Below the pieces are notes generated by a model. It searched no databases. It worked only from the letters and a program-made list of their open reading frames with translations, and had not been told where the DNA came from. From Phycisphaerae bacterium (lineage in GTDB: Bacteria > Planctomycetota > Phycisphaerae > UBA1845), in the NCBI GenBank assembly GCA_029260155.1, contig JAJDDU010000255.1, forward strand, positions 1 through 5,720: a DNA stretch of 5,720 nt, in the 5' to 3' direction. The position numbers were made by a program, and so were the translations under genes. How positions within the stretch are numbered: position 1 is the first letter of the stretch; each line of letters starts with the position of its first letter. This document shows, in pieces, positions 1 to 5,385 of this stretch.

Positions 1-62
1 GACCATCGGGTGAGCGTCGCACGATCAACTTCCGCAAGCGTGATTTGATGGGCTTGTTTCAC
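1..62 (-). CDS. Probable IS630-family transposase, N-terminal fragment (runs off the window)
   Basis: Reading the minus strand from a GTG at 62-60 gives an open frame to the window edge, beginning (M)KQAHQITLAEVDRATLTRW. The pattern of a short basic lead, then ITL, an acidic turn and RATLxRW, is what I recall from the start of IS630-family (Tc1/mariner-like DDE) transposases, where it opens the N-terminal DNA-binding helix-turn-helix domain. I chose the GTG because a perfect AGGAGG lies 9 nt upstream; an in-frame ATG at 71-69 directly abuts that AGGAGG and is too close. Only 20 complete codons are visible, so the catalytic DDE residues cannot be checked. The gene is divergent from the truncated SUMF1-like gene to its right. 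The family call rests on a short stretch and is moderate at best; another helix-turn-helix protein is possible. Confidence 0.5.
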   Translation of the reverse strand, partial: MKQAHQITLAEVDRATLTRW

Positions 63-71
63 CAGTCTCAT

Positions 72-77
72 CCTCCT
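72..77 (-). promoter_or_regulatory. Shine-Dalgarno AGGAGG for the leftmost minus-strand gene
   Basis: The minus strand reads GGAAGGAGG here. The AGGAGG core sits 9 nt before the GTG at 62 and 0 nt before the ATG at 71. The spacing selects the GTG and supports a real leftward gene despite how little of it is in the window. Confidence 0.55.
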
Positions 78-125
78 TCCAGAGGACGAAACCCGCAAGA
101 AAACCGTAAAATTCCTCAATTCTGA

Positions 126-1037
126 AACACTACACTAGGTCATGAACAGCGATGCTATTCTGAAGGGACCACGGCGTTCGATTGGTTTCCGCTGACGATC
201 GGCGATGACATCGGCGGATCGCAACAGGCCACCAACGCGGAGCGCGACCTTGATTTGGCCGAGCGTGCCGCGCTGATTCGGGGCTACCGGGGCTATCGAC
301 TGCTGATGGACCAGGGTGGCACCGAGGTCGGCGCCGTCAATGCTGCGGCCAAGCCGTTCAATGAATGGTACAAAGCTGCCGCCTACGATCCCGACGCGCC
401 GGACGTTCCCCGGTTGGCTTTTGAGGGATTCCCGTTCGAGGAGCACACGGTTCCGCCGGATCATTGGCTGCACGCTTTCGGGCGAGACCCGTTGCACAAT
501 GCGGATGGTAATTTCCGTGCGAGCGGAGACCCTTTCGACAATCCGGATCCGGCCGTCATTGCTACGACGCCGGCTGGGTACTACGACGGCTCTGATGACG
601 CTGGGGAATTCACGACAAATCCGAACGACAACCGCTACGGCATTTTCGACATGTCGGGGAACGTCTGGGAGATTCTCACTGACCAAGTAACAACCACGGA
701 CAGTACCACGCCCGACCGAGCCATCGCCGGGGGAAGCTATCGATCCAACAACCGTCAGGTCAGCTGTGCCAACCGCGGCGACATCGGCCCGGGCTCGACC
801 CGTCCGGTTGTCGGATTCCGCGTGGCTCGGGTTTCGACGAATCCGTGTTCCCCGGGTGACTGGAATCTGGACGGAGTCATCGATGTCCAGGACTTCTTCG
901 CATTCGTTTCCTGCTTCGGCGGCGCTCAGGGAGCGATCGAGCGTGGCTGCGCGTGTTTTGACAGCGACACGGACGGCGACGTGGACTGGTCCGACTTCGG
1001 CACTTTTCAAACGGTAGTCACTCCCGTTTCGCGGTGA
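126..1037 (+). CDS. SUMF1/FGE-sulfatase-like protein with C-terminal dockerin/EF-hand-like repeats; 5'-truncated, probable pseudogene
   Basis: The frame is open from 126 (stop at 123-125) to TGA at 1035. It encodes the C-terminal half of a formylglycine-generating-enzyme-like fold: GYRGYRL, PFNEWYKAAAYDP, HWLHAFGRDPL, the hallmark YGIFDMSGNVWE (about 639-674), AIAGGSY, and the closing VVGFRVAR. It then carries two canonical calcium loops, DWNLDGVIDVQD (858-893) and DSDTDGDVDWSD (960-995), joined by a cysteine-containing linker, like the short C-terminal dockerin-type tails of many planctomycete surface proteins. No ATG or GTG lies in frame between 126 and 255; the first candidates are a TTG at 255 and an ATG at 306, inside the domain, without Shine-Dalgarno. 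The N-terminal half and any signal peptide are missing. The copper-binding cysteine pair of true FGE, which follows the GGSY motif, is absent (S and V at those places), so it was probably never a sulfatase-activating enzyme. Family is confident; native function unknown. Confidence 0.8.
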   Translation, partial: NTTLGHEQRCYSEGTTAFDWFPLTIGDDIGGSQQATNAERDLDLAERAALIRGYRGYRLLMDQGGTEVGAVNAAAKPFNEWYKAAAYDPDAPDVPRLAFEGFPFEEHTVPPDHWLHAFGRDPLHNADGNFRASGDPFDNPDPAVIATTPAGYYDGSDDAGEFTTNPNDNRYGIFDMSGNVWEILTDQVTTTDSTTPDRAIAGGSYRSNNRQVSCANRGDIGPGSTRPVVGFRVARVSTNPCSPGDWNLDGVIDVQDFFAFVSCFGGAQGAIERGCACFDSDTDGDVDWSDFGTFQTVVTPVSR

Positions 1038-1094
1038 GTCCCGTCCCAGGGGCAACGCACTACAAGGTAATTGAGCGGCGGCGGAAAAATGTCC

Positions 1095-1123
1095 TTGACC
1101 AAACCCGCTGCGGCTCGTATACT
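1095..1123 (+). promoter_or_regulatory. Sigma70-type promoter of the arsRM operon, with possible ArsR operator
   Basis: TTGACC (1095-1100) and TATACT (1118-1123) are separated by 17 bp, close to the sigma70 consensus with ideal spacing. Transcription should begin about 7 nt after the -10 box, around 1130, which is the A of the arsR start codon. Imperfect dyads overlap this region: CTCGT (1114-1118) with ACGAG (1139-1143), and TTGC (1123-1126) with GCAA (1135-1138). They lie over the -10 box and start site, where ArsR-family repressors commonly bind. Their centres differ by 2 bp, so the operator assignment is tentative; the promoter itself is well supported. Confidence 0.7.
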
Positions 1124-1129
1124 TGCATT

Positions 1130-1516
1130 ATGACGCAAACGAGCAAATGTAAGCCGGCCGGTATGTCGAGGCGGAAGTGCTGCGAGCGAGTAGGGGGGCT
1201 GCTTGATCCGCGGTTCTTTCGGGCGCTGTGCGATCCGAACCGAGTCGCAATTCTGGCGCGACTCGCGGGCAGCGTTGAGCCGTGCACTGTCAGCGGGATC
1301 AACGAATGTTGCCCGATCGACATTTCGGTAGTCTCGCGTCACCTGGGCGTGCTGCGCGATGCGGGGATTCTGCGTTCGGAGAAGCGCGGGAAGGAAGTCT
1401 ACTATTCGGTTCGATATGACCATTTGGTCGAGACGCTGCGGGGCATCGCGGATGCCATGGAGGGTTGTTGCCCGAACAAGTCATCTTCAGAGGAGAAAAC
1501 CAGTGGAAATACATGA
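1130..1516 (+). CDS. arsR: ArsR-family arsenic-responsive transcriptional repressor
   Basis: A 128-residue winged helix-turn-helix repressor of the ArsR/SmtB family, expected to bind the operon promoter as a dimer and release it when As(III) binds its cysteines. The core runs from LLDPRFFRALCDPNRVAIL (residues 24-42) through the recognition helix SVVSRHLGVLRDAGIL (66-81) to the beta-wing RSEKRGKEVYYSVRY (82-96). It is rich in cysteine: C7, C17-C18, C34, C52, C60-C61 just before the recognition helix, and C113-C114 near the C-terminus, which gives several possible thiol sites. The classical ELCVCDL metal site is not present in that form, so this is a variant ArsR. I chose ATG 1130 because it lies at the predicted transcription start; the frame extends upstream but that part precedes the promoter. 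ATG 1163 is an alternative, without a clear Shine-Dalgarno. The last 14 nt overlap arsM. Confidence 0.88.
   Translation: MTQTSKCKPAGMSRRKCCERVGGLLDPRFFRALCDPNRVAILARLAGSVEPCTVSGINECCPIDISVVSRHLGVLRDAGILRSEKRGKEVYYSVRYDHLVETLRGIADAMEGCCPNKSSSEEKTSGNT
1491..1495 (+). promoter_or_regulatory. Shine-Dalgarno that fixes the GTG start of arsM
   Basis: AGGAG within the 3' end of arsR lies 7 nt before GTG 1503. No ATG in the arsM frame lies nearby, so this site decides the start. It also suggests coupled translation, since ribosomes finishing arsR (stop at 1514-1516) pass directly over it. Confidence 0.65.
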
Positions 1517-2336
1517 AACCATTCATCAAGAAGTGTCCGAAGCCTACACCAAGGCGGTAGAATCTCCCGCACCGGGATCATGCTGTTCAGGTCCCGCAGT
1601 CCAGAAGGGCGTGGTGGTCAAGCTGGCCGGCTATTCGCGTGAGGAGTTGGAAGCCCTGCCGGCTGAAGCGGTGGCGAACTCGTTCGGCTGCGGCAATCCG
1701 TTGGCTTTCGCAGGCGTTGGCGAGGGCGACGTCGTGCTCGACTTGGGGTCCGGCGCTGGGATCGACATTCTGATCGCCTCGAAGAAAGTTGGCCCTTCCG
1801 GGCGGGCGATCGGCATCGACATGACCGATGCGATGATCGCAAAGGCCAACGAGAATATCGCAGCGTCCGGCCTACACAACGTCGAAGTGCGAAAGGGGAT
1901 CATCGAGGACATGCCGGTCGAGGCGGGGTCCGTGGATTGGGTGATTTCCAACTGCGTGATCAACCTCTCTCCTGAGAAGGCGAAGGTCTTTGCGGAAATC
2001 GCCCGCGTGCTGAGACCCGGCGGGCGGATGCGCGTCTCGGACATCGTTGTCGAGCGAATCCCGGATTGGATTCGGCAGAGCAAGGCACTCTACAGCTCGT
2101 GCGTGGCCGGTGCGATCAGTGAGGCTGAGTACGTGGCCGGGTTGGAGCGAGCGGGATTGGTTGATGTCGAGGTTGAGGAACGCATAGTGTACGATGCTTC
2201 CCAGCTCATGGGGTTCCTGAAAAGCGAACTCGACGACGCGTCGTCGGATGACTCGCGGATGGAGATCGGCGAGGCCGCAGTCGCATCGTTGGTCGGCTCC
2301 GTGTGGAGCGCGAAGTTCACCGCGCGGAAGGCCTGA
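1503..2336 (+). CDS. arsM: Arsenite S-adenosylmethionine methyltransferase
   Basis: A cytosolic class I methyltransferase of 277 residues that should transfer methyl groups from S-adenosylmethionine to As(III), giving methylated and volatile arsenicals. The SAM site is VVLDLGSGAGID (residues 77-88), followed by the acidic strand end GIDMT (104-108) and the RVLRPGGRMRVSD segment (168-180). The cysteines that matter in this family are all present: a CC pair near the N-terminus (27-28), C63 in SFGCGNP, C151 in SNCVINLS and C200 in SSCVAGA. The last two correspond to the As(III)-binding pair essential for catalysis in characterised ArsM proteins. Length is typical of bacterial ArsM. The start is GTG 1503, chosen from the AGGAG 7 nt upstream; the longer open frame (from 1359) overlaps the conserved arsR coding sequence and is not used. 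The 14-nt overlap with arsR and shared promoter make a two-gene arsRM operon. No efflux (arsB/acr3) or arsenate reductase gene is seen here. Confidence 0.93.
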   Translation: MEIHETIHQEVSEAYTKAVESPAPGSCCSGPAVQKGVVVKLAGYSREELEALPAEAVANSFGCGNPLAFAGVGEGDVVLDLGSGAGIDILIASKKVGPSGRAIGIDMTDAMIAKANENIAASGLHNVEVRKGIIEDMPVEAGSVDWVISNCVINLSPEKAKVFAEIARVLRPGGRMRVSDIVVERIPDWIRQSKALYSSCVAGAISEAEYVAGLERAGLVDVEVEERIVYDASQLMGFLKSELDDASSDDSRMEIGEAAVASLVGSVWSAKFTARKA

Positions 2337-2345
2337 AGCCTGATG

Positions 2346-2361
2346 GGCAGGGGCACCTGCC
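2346..2361 (+). terminator. Weak candidate terminator hairpin after arsM
   Basis: GGCAGG and CCTGCC form a 6-bp GC-rich stem with a 4-nt loop, starting 9 nt after the arsM stop. There is no T-run after it, so it is not a classical intrinsic terminator. Its position supports a role at the end of the arsRM transcript, but chance occurrence in GC-rich DNA is possible. Confidence 0.3.
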
Positions 2362-2701
2362 GACACGTAGAACGCGGCGACATCGTTGGCGCGGGGATTC
2401 TGACCGTCATCGAACCGACCGCGCATGCGTCAATTGCCGCAATGGCTGGGGGTTGTGACACGAATTCGACTCTCGCGCGCCGCGGCTTGATAACGGTCGT
2501 TGTTGTTTTCGAGGCGGTGTGCTCTGTCGATGGGCATCGTCGTGGGCACGGGGAGTCCCGCTGCCGAGACTTTCCGTCGTTGTTTCGCGCGCCGGGGTGG
2601 ACTGTGGTACGGTTCGTGCTTAGCATCCCCGCGTGTTGTCGGGGCTGAACGTCCCTTCACCGAAGCCATTGCTCTATCGGGCAATGCAGGTGTCCGCGCG
2701 A
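2362..2701. other. Intergenic spacer without a recognisable gene
   Basis: About 340 bp separate the arsRM unit from the cytochrome promoter. Frames are open on both strands, as expected at this GC content, but their translations show no family motif, no convincing Shine-Dalgarno and heavy arginine bias typical of shadow frames. A 5-bp hairpin with an 8-nt loop (CCCCG 2627-2631, CGGGG 2640-2644) lies near its right end and is unremarkable. I see no tRNA, CRISPR or long repeat. A degraded gene cannot be excluded. Confidence 0.5.
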
Positions 2702-2729
2702 TTGCACGTACGGGTGAAGACGCTATTAT
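2702..2729 (+). promoter_or_regulatory. Probable sigma70-type promoter of the cytochrome/bc operon
   Basis: TTGCAC (2702-2707) and TATTAT (2724-2729) are 16 bp apart. This places a start site near 2736 and a 5' untranslated leader of about 55 nt before the tetrahaem cytochrome, with AGGGG (2780-2784) 7 nt ahead of its ATG. It is the best promoter match upstream of the operon. Confidence 0.5.
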
Positions 2730-2791
2730 GCGCCGGCGAAACGTGTTCCTTTTGGTTAGATGTAGAAACGGTTTATGTCAGGGGTAATGCC

Positions 2792-3463
2792 ATGAAGCTT
2801 AAGCTGACGATTCTGTGTGGCGTGATTGCGTTTGGTGTTGGTTTCGGGTTGTGGGGTGCGTCGTCGCCTGCGGATGCGGGGGAGGCATCGGTTGCGGGTT
2901 CTGCAGCCGTCGTGCTGACGGCCATGGGTCCGGAGGATTCCCCGTATTCGTACGTGGGATCCAAGAAATGCAAGAAATGCCACTCGAAGCAGCACAAGAG
3001 CTGGCGCGGGGGCGTCAAGGCCAAGGCGATTGATACGCTCATGCCCGGCAATGCCAAAGAAATCAAGGAGAAAAGCGGCCTTGACGTCGCCAAGGACTAC
3101 AGCGCGGATCCGGCGTGCCTGAAATGCCACGCTACCGGGTACGGCAAGACGGGCGGTTACGCGGTGCCCCCCCCCGACGACAAGAAGGCGGCTCGCAAGG
3201 CCAAGTCGCTGGCGGGGGTCGGCTGCGAGTCCTGTCATGGTCCGGGCAGCGGGTACGTCAAGCTGCACGAGGAGATCATGAAGAGCAAACGCAAGTACAC
3301 TTCAGAGGAAATGTACGCGGCCGGGCTCCTCAAGATCGACGAGAGCACTTGCAAGACTTGCCACGATGCCGGCGGTCCAACGGCGCCGGCAGAGCCGTTC
3401 GACTTCGAGAGAATGAAGGTGAAGCTCCATAAGAACTTCCCCCTCAAGCAACGCCAGGAATAG
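2792..3463 (+). CDS. Periplasmic tetrahaem cytochrome c, cytochrome c554-like
   Basis: A secreted electron carrier of 223 residues. The N-terminus is a signal peptide (MKLKL, then a hydrophobic stretch to about residue 25, likely cut after ADA at 27-29). Four covalent haem sites follow: CKKCH (60-64), CLKCH (109-113), CESCH in GVGCESCHGPGSGY (145-149) and CKTCH (187-191). The order and surroundings, YVGSKKCKKCH, DPACLKCHATGYGK, GCESCHGPGS, then a final CxxCH and an FDF motif, match the cytochrome c554 family, whose Nitrosomonas member takes electrons from hydroxylamine oxidoreductase. Here there is no such enzyme nearby; its place ahead of a Rieske/cytochrome b module suggests it is the soluble acceptor for that complex (inference). 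I chose ATG 2792 because it begins the signal peptide and has AGGGG 7 nt upstream; the frame extends to 2633 but that part lies across the promoter. A 9-cytosine run interrupts the codons between haems 2 and 3. Confidence 0.88.
   Translation: MKLKLTILCGVIAFGVGFGLWGASSPADAGEASVAGSAAVVLTAMGPEDSPYSYVGSKKCKKCHSKQHKSWRGGVKAKAIDTLMPGNAKEIKEKSGLDVAKDYSADPACLKCHATGYGKTGGYAVPPPDDKKAARKAKSLAGVGCESCHGPGSGYVKLHEEIMKSKRKYTSEEMYAAGLLKIDESTCKTCHDAGGPTAPAEPFDFERMKVKLHKNFPLKQRQE
2963..2980 (+). repeat. 9-bp tandem duplication encoding the first haem motif
   Basis: AAGAAATGC occurs twice in a row and encodes KKCKKC, which supplies both cysteines of the first CxxCH. A 9-bp copy change would keep the reading frame but alter the haem site. 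Confidence 0.7.
3167..3175 (+). repeat. Nine-cytosine homopolymer inside the tetrahaem cytochrome gene
   Basis: Nine consecutive C encode three prolines (PPP) between haems 2 and 3. The frame is intact as given. Loss or gain of one base would remove haems 3 and 4, so it is both a possible slippage site and a likely place for sequencing error. Confidence 0.75.
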
Positions 3464-3486
3464 TGACTCGATCGCGAAAGGTGCGG

Positions 3487-4896
3487 ATGACCATGTTCGA
3501 ACGGCAGGTGTTGTTGGCCACGGTGTGCGCGGCGATGGTCTTGGCGTCTGCGGGTCGAGGGGCCGATGACGTGGTGACCTGCGTCACCTGCCACGCGGAG
3601 CAGGCGGATCAGTTCTCCCGATCGGTTCACGCGTTGCTCAAATGCCAGGAATGCCATGCCGGCGACTTGGCCTATCCGGTCTCGCCGCAGGAGGTGGGGC
3701 GGTATCTCAGTCGGCGGTACGGGTCGAACCTCGCGTTCTACCACGGCTCCTCATTCAACGGTAAGCCGCAGCGCGCGGACGTGCCTGTCTTGTGTGGCAA
3801 TTGTCACGCGGACGTCCAACGGATGAATCCGTACGGCCTGCGTACCGACCAGTTGGCGCGGTACTGGACGAGCGGCCACGGCAGCACCCTGAAGAACAGC
3901 GGCGATGATCGGGTGGCGGTGTGCGTTGACTGTCACGGTGTACACGACATTCTTCACAAGAAAGACCCCCATAGCCGGACGAACCCGCTGAACGTGCCGG
4001 ATACCTGTGCGTATTGTCACTCGGACACCGCGCTGATGGGTGAATACGATCTTCCGGTGGAGGTGGTGTCCGAGTATCGCGACAGCGTTCATGGCAAGCT
4101 GCTTCTGGAGCAGGGCGACTCGGGCGCGCCGACGTGCGCCACGTGTCACGGCAACCACTCCGCCATGCCTCCCGGGTTCGCGACGGTGGGGGCGGTTTGC
4201 GGGCAGTGTCATCTGCATGTGGCTGAGTTGTTTGCCGAGAGTATTCACGCGTCTCAGTCCGAACACAAAGGCTGCGTGCAGTGTCACGGTGGGGGGGAGG
4301 ACCGACACTTCCACTTCATCGAGCGCGTCAATCAGCCGCCGGGCATCATGATCCAGCGTTACGCACACTTGCTTGCTTCCAACGCTGCGCCGACGGCTGC
4401 GCAGATCGCTGACACGATTCACCCCGACGCCAAGAAGATCGTCATGCATGCACTCCCGACCTGCCTAGATTGCCACGAGGAGCTCGACGAAGACGAGAGC
4501 CTCCCCAAGCTGCTCGGGCTCCTCGACGATATCGCCGACGCCGAGCGGTACTACGTGCAGACAGCGGACCGTCTTGCTAATGTTGGTTCTGGTGTGTTGT
4601 TGGTGGACAATCAGATGTTCCTTTTCGAGGACGCCAAAACACACTTGATCGCGCTCGCCCCCATACAGCACACTTTGGATAACGAAGCCGTGGGCGAGGA
4701 GGTGACTGCACTGAATGCTGTATGCGATCAGGTCAACGCCGAGCTCGACGATTTGGAGAATGGCTTGGCGACGCGGTACCGTGCGTTGGTGCCCATCTGG
4801 GCTTTCACGCTGTTCTTTGCGTTTGTTTTATACGCCAAATTCAAGCAGCTCAAACGAGATTGGGTCAAGCCGCTGGCCCACGACGCGAGAGGATGA
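3487..4896 (+). CDS. Nonahaem cytochrome c with C-terminal membrane anchor, part of a bc-type complex
   Basis: A 469-residue exported multihaem cytochrome. A signal peptide (hydrophobic residues 8-22, then AGRGADD) leads into nine CxxCH sites starting at residues 32, 53, 103, 146, 174, 217, 238, 263 and 326. The spacing and CxxCHxxH-like contexts (CVDCHGVHD, CATCHGNHSA) resemble the cytochrome c7/NapC-NrfH-like multihaem families. After the ninth haem comes a haem-free, acidic, probably helical region (about 331-430), then one transmembrane helix (about 434-452, LVPIWAFTLFFAFVLYAKF) and a basic tail (KQLKRDW), which predicts a periplasmic domain held to the membrane at its C-terminus. It lies 3 nt before the Rieske gene and probably serves as the cytochrome c subunit of the complex in place of cytochrome c1 (inference). 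Start: ATG 3487 with AAGG 5 nt upstream; ATG 3493 and GTG 3463 (overlapping the preceding stop) are possible. Substrate activity is unlikely but not excluded. Confidence 0.87.
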   Translation: MTMFERQVLLATVCAAMVLASAGRGADDVVTCVTCHAEQADQFSRSVHALLKCQECHAGDLAYPVSPQEVGRYLSRRYGSNLAFYHGSSFNGKPQRADVPVLCGNCHADVQRMNPYGLRTDQLARYWTSGHGSTLKNSGDDRVAVCVDCHGVHDILHKKDPHSRTNPLNVPDTCAYCHSDTALMGEYDLPVEVVSEYRDSVHGKLLLEQGDSGAPTCATCHGNHSAMPPGFATVGAVCGQCHLHVAELFAESIHASQSEHKGCVQCHGGGEDRHFHFIERVNQPPGIMIQRYAHLLASNAAPTAAQIADTIHPDAKKIVMHALPTCLDCHEELDEDESLPKLLGLLDDIADAERYYVQTADRLANVGSGVLLVDNQMFLFEDAKTHLIALAPIQHTLDNEAVGEEVTALNAVCDQVNAELDDLENGLATRYRALVPIWAFTLFFAFVLYAKFKQLKRDWVKPLAHDARG

Positions 4897-4899
4897 CGG

Positions 4900-5340
4900 A
4901 TGGCTGTGACGACTGAAAAACCGCCCTCGCGCCGGGGCTTTATCGAGCTACTGGTCGTCCTTGGCACGTTCGTCTCGGGCGTCGCCATGGCAGTTCCCGG
5001 TTTGATGTACATGTGGCCTGCGGCGAAGGGCGGCGGCGTTGGAAAAGTCGAAGTCGAAGGTGCCAGTGGTATGGCACCCGGTGACGGGAAGATCATTCAG
5101 GTCGGCAGCACTGCGGTGATTGTCGTACGCGGGCGGTCCGGTTTTCGAGCGTATTCCGCGGTATGTACGCATCTGGGTTGCCTGGTCAGGTGGGATGCGT
5201 CAGAACAGCAGTTCTTTTGTCCTTGTCATGCCGCGGTGTTCGACGAAAACGGTCAGGTGGTCTCCGGTCCACCTCCGGCCCCGCTTCCCTCGATGGTGGT
5301 GAAGGAAGTCGGCGACACGGTCTTCGTGGTGGCGGCGTAG
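4900..5340 (+). CDS. Rieske 2Fe-2S iron-sulfur protein of a cytochrome bc complex
   Basis: A 146-residue Rieske subunit that takes one electron from quinol at the Qo site and passes it to the c-type cytochrome. The N-terminus has a twin-arginine motif, SRRGFIEL (residues 10-17), followed by one hydrophobic helix (about 17-38) that is usually kept as the membrane anchor. The cluster ligands are in CTHLGC (C89, H91) and CPCH (C107, H110); C94 and C109 are the usual disulfide pair. The Pro loop follows as SGPPPAPLP. The histidine-bearing motif with both disulfide cysteines indicates a high-potential bc-type Rieske rather than a ferredoxin of a dioxygenase. It is short, close to cytochrome b6f/bc subunits of bacteria. 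GAGAGGA lies 6 nt before the ATG, inside the end of the upstream gene; the stop of that gene and this start are 3 nt apart, so co-translation is likely. Confidence 0.94.
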   Translation: MAVTTEKPPSRRGFIELLVVLGTFVSGVAMAVPGLMYMWPAAKGGGVGKVEVEGASGMAPGDGKIIQVGSTAVIVVRGRSGFRAYSAVCTHLGCLVRWDASEQQFFCPCHAAVFDENGQVVSGPPPAPLPSMVVKEVGDTVFVVAA

Positions 5341-5385
5341 GCGGCGCCGATGTCGGGTTCCTACTAAAGAAGGATCACTTAGAAG

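Larger units (their letters stand above)
1..137 (-). mobile_element. Possible end of an IS630-type insertion sequence (boundary approximate)
   Basis: The transposase-like start at 62 is followed outward by about 75 bp of clearly more AT-rich DNA, then by the coding frame of a SUMF1-like gene that lacks its front half. This is the layout expected at the 5' end of an IS630 element, which inserts at a TA dinucleotide and duplicates it. TA steps near the junction lie at 106, 131, 136 and 156. The other end and its inverted repeat are outside the window, so the boundary cannot be proven. The in-frame stop at 123-125 would then belong to the element. Confidence 0.35.

Noticed and set aside
135..1055. 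Long minus-strand open frame (306 codons) opposite the SUMF1-like gene
   Set aside because: Arginine/valine-rich translation with no family motif; the plus strand carries clear SUMF1 and calcium-loop motifs, so this is a GC-driven shadow.
1034..1129. Longer N-terminus for ArsR
   Set aside because: This stretch contains the -35 and -10 boxes and is not part of the ArsR fold.
1359..1502. Longer N-terminus for arsM
   Set aside because: It would overlap the wing of ArsR out of frame; homology begins after GTG 1503, which has a good Shine-Dalgarno.
2090..2684. Minus-strand frames over the arsM end and the spacer
   Set aside because: One overlaps the conserved C-terminus of arsM antisense; translations are arginine/proline/threonine-rich without motifs.
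2343..2787. Two plus-strand frames (2343-2648 and 2500-2787) between arsM and the cytochromes
   Set aside because: No Shine-Dalgarno, no recognisable motif, mutually overlapping, and the second crosses the probable promoter at 2702-2729.
2633..2791. Longer N-terminus for the tetrahaem cytochrome
   Set aside because: The signal peptide begins at ATG 2792, and the upstream part spans the promoter.
4291..4297. Seven-guanine run as a slippage site or quadruplex
   Set aside because: Short, isolated, encodes ordinary glycines after haem 8, with no further G-tracts in register for a quadruplex.
3751..4449. Long minus-strand frame (232 codons) opposite the nonahaem gene
   Set aside because: Antisense to seven CxxCH motifs; histidine/valine/arginine-rich shadow.
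5331..5350. GGCGGCG repeated across the Rieske stop codon
   Set aside because: A short GC-rich repeat that is expected by chance at this composition; no hairpin with a T-run.
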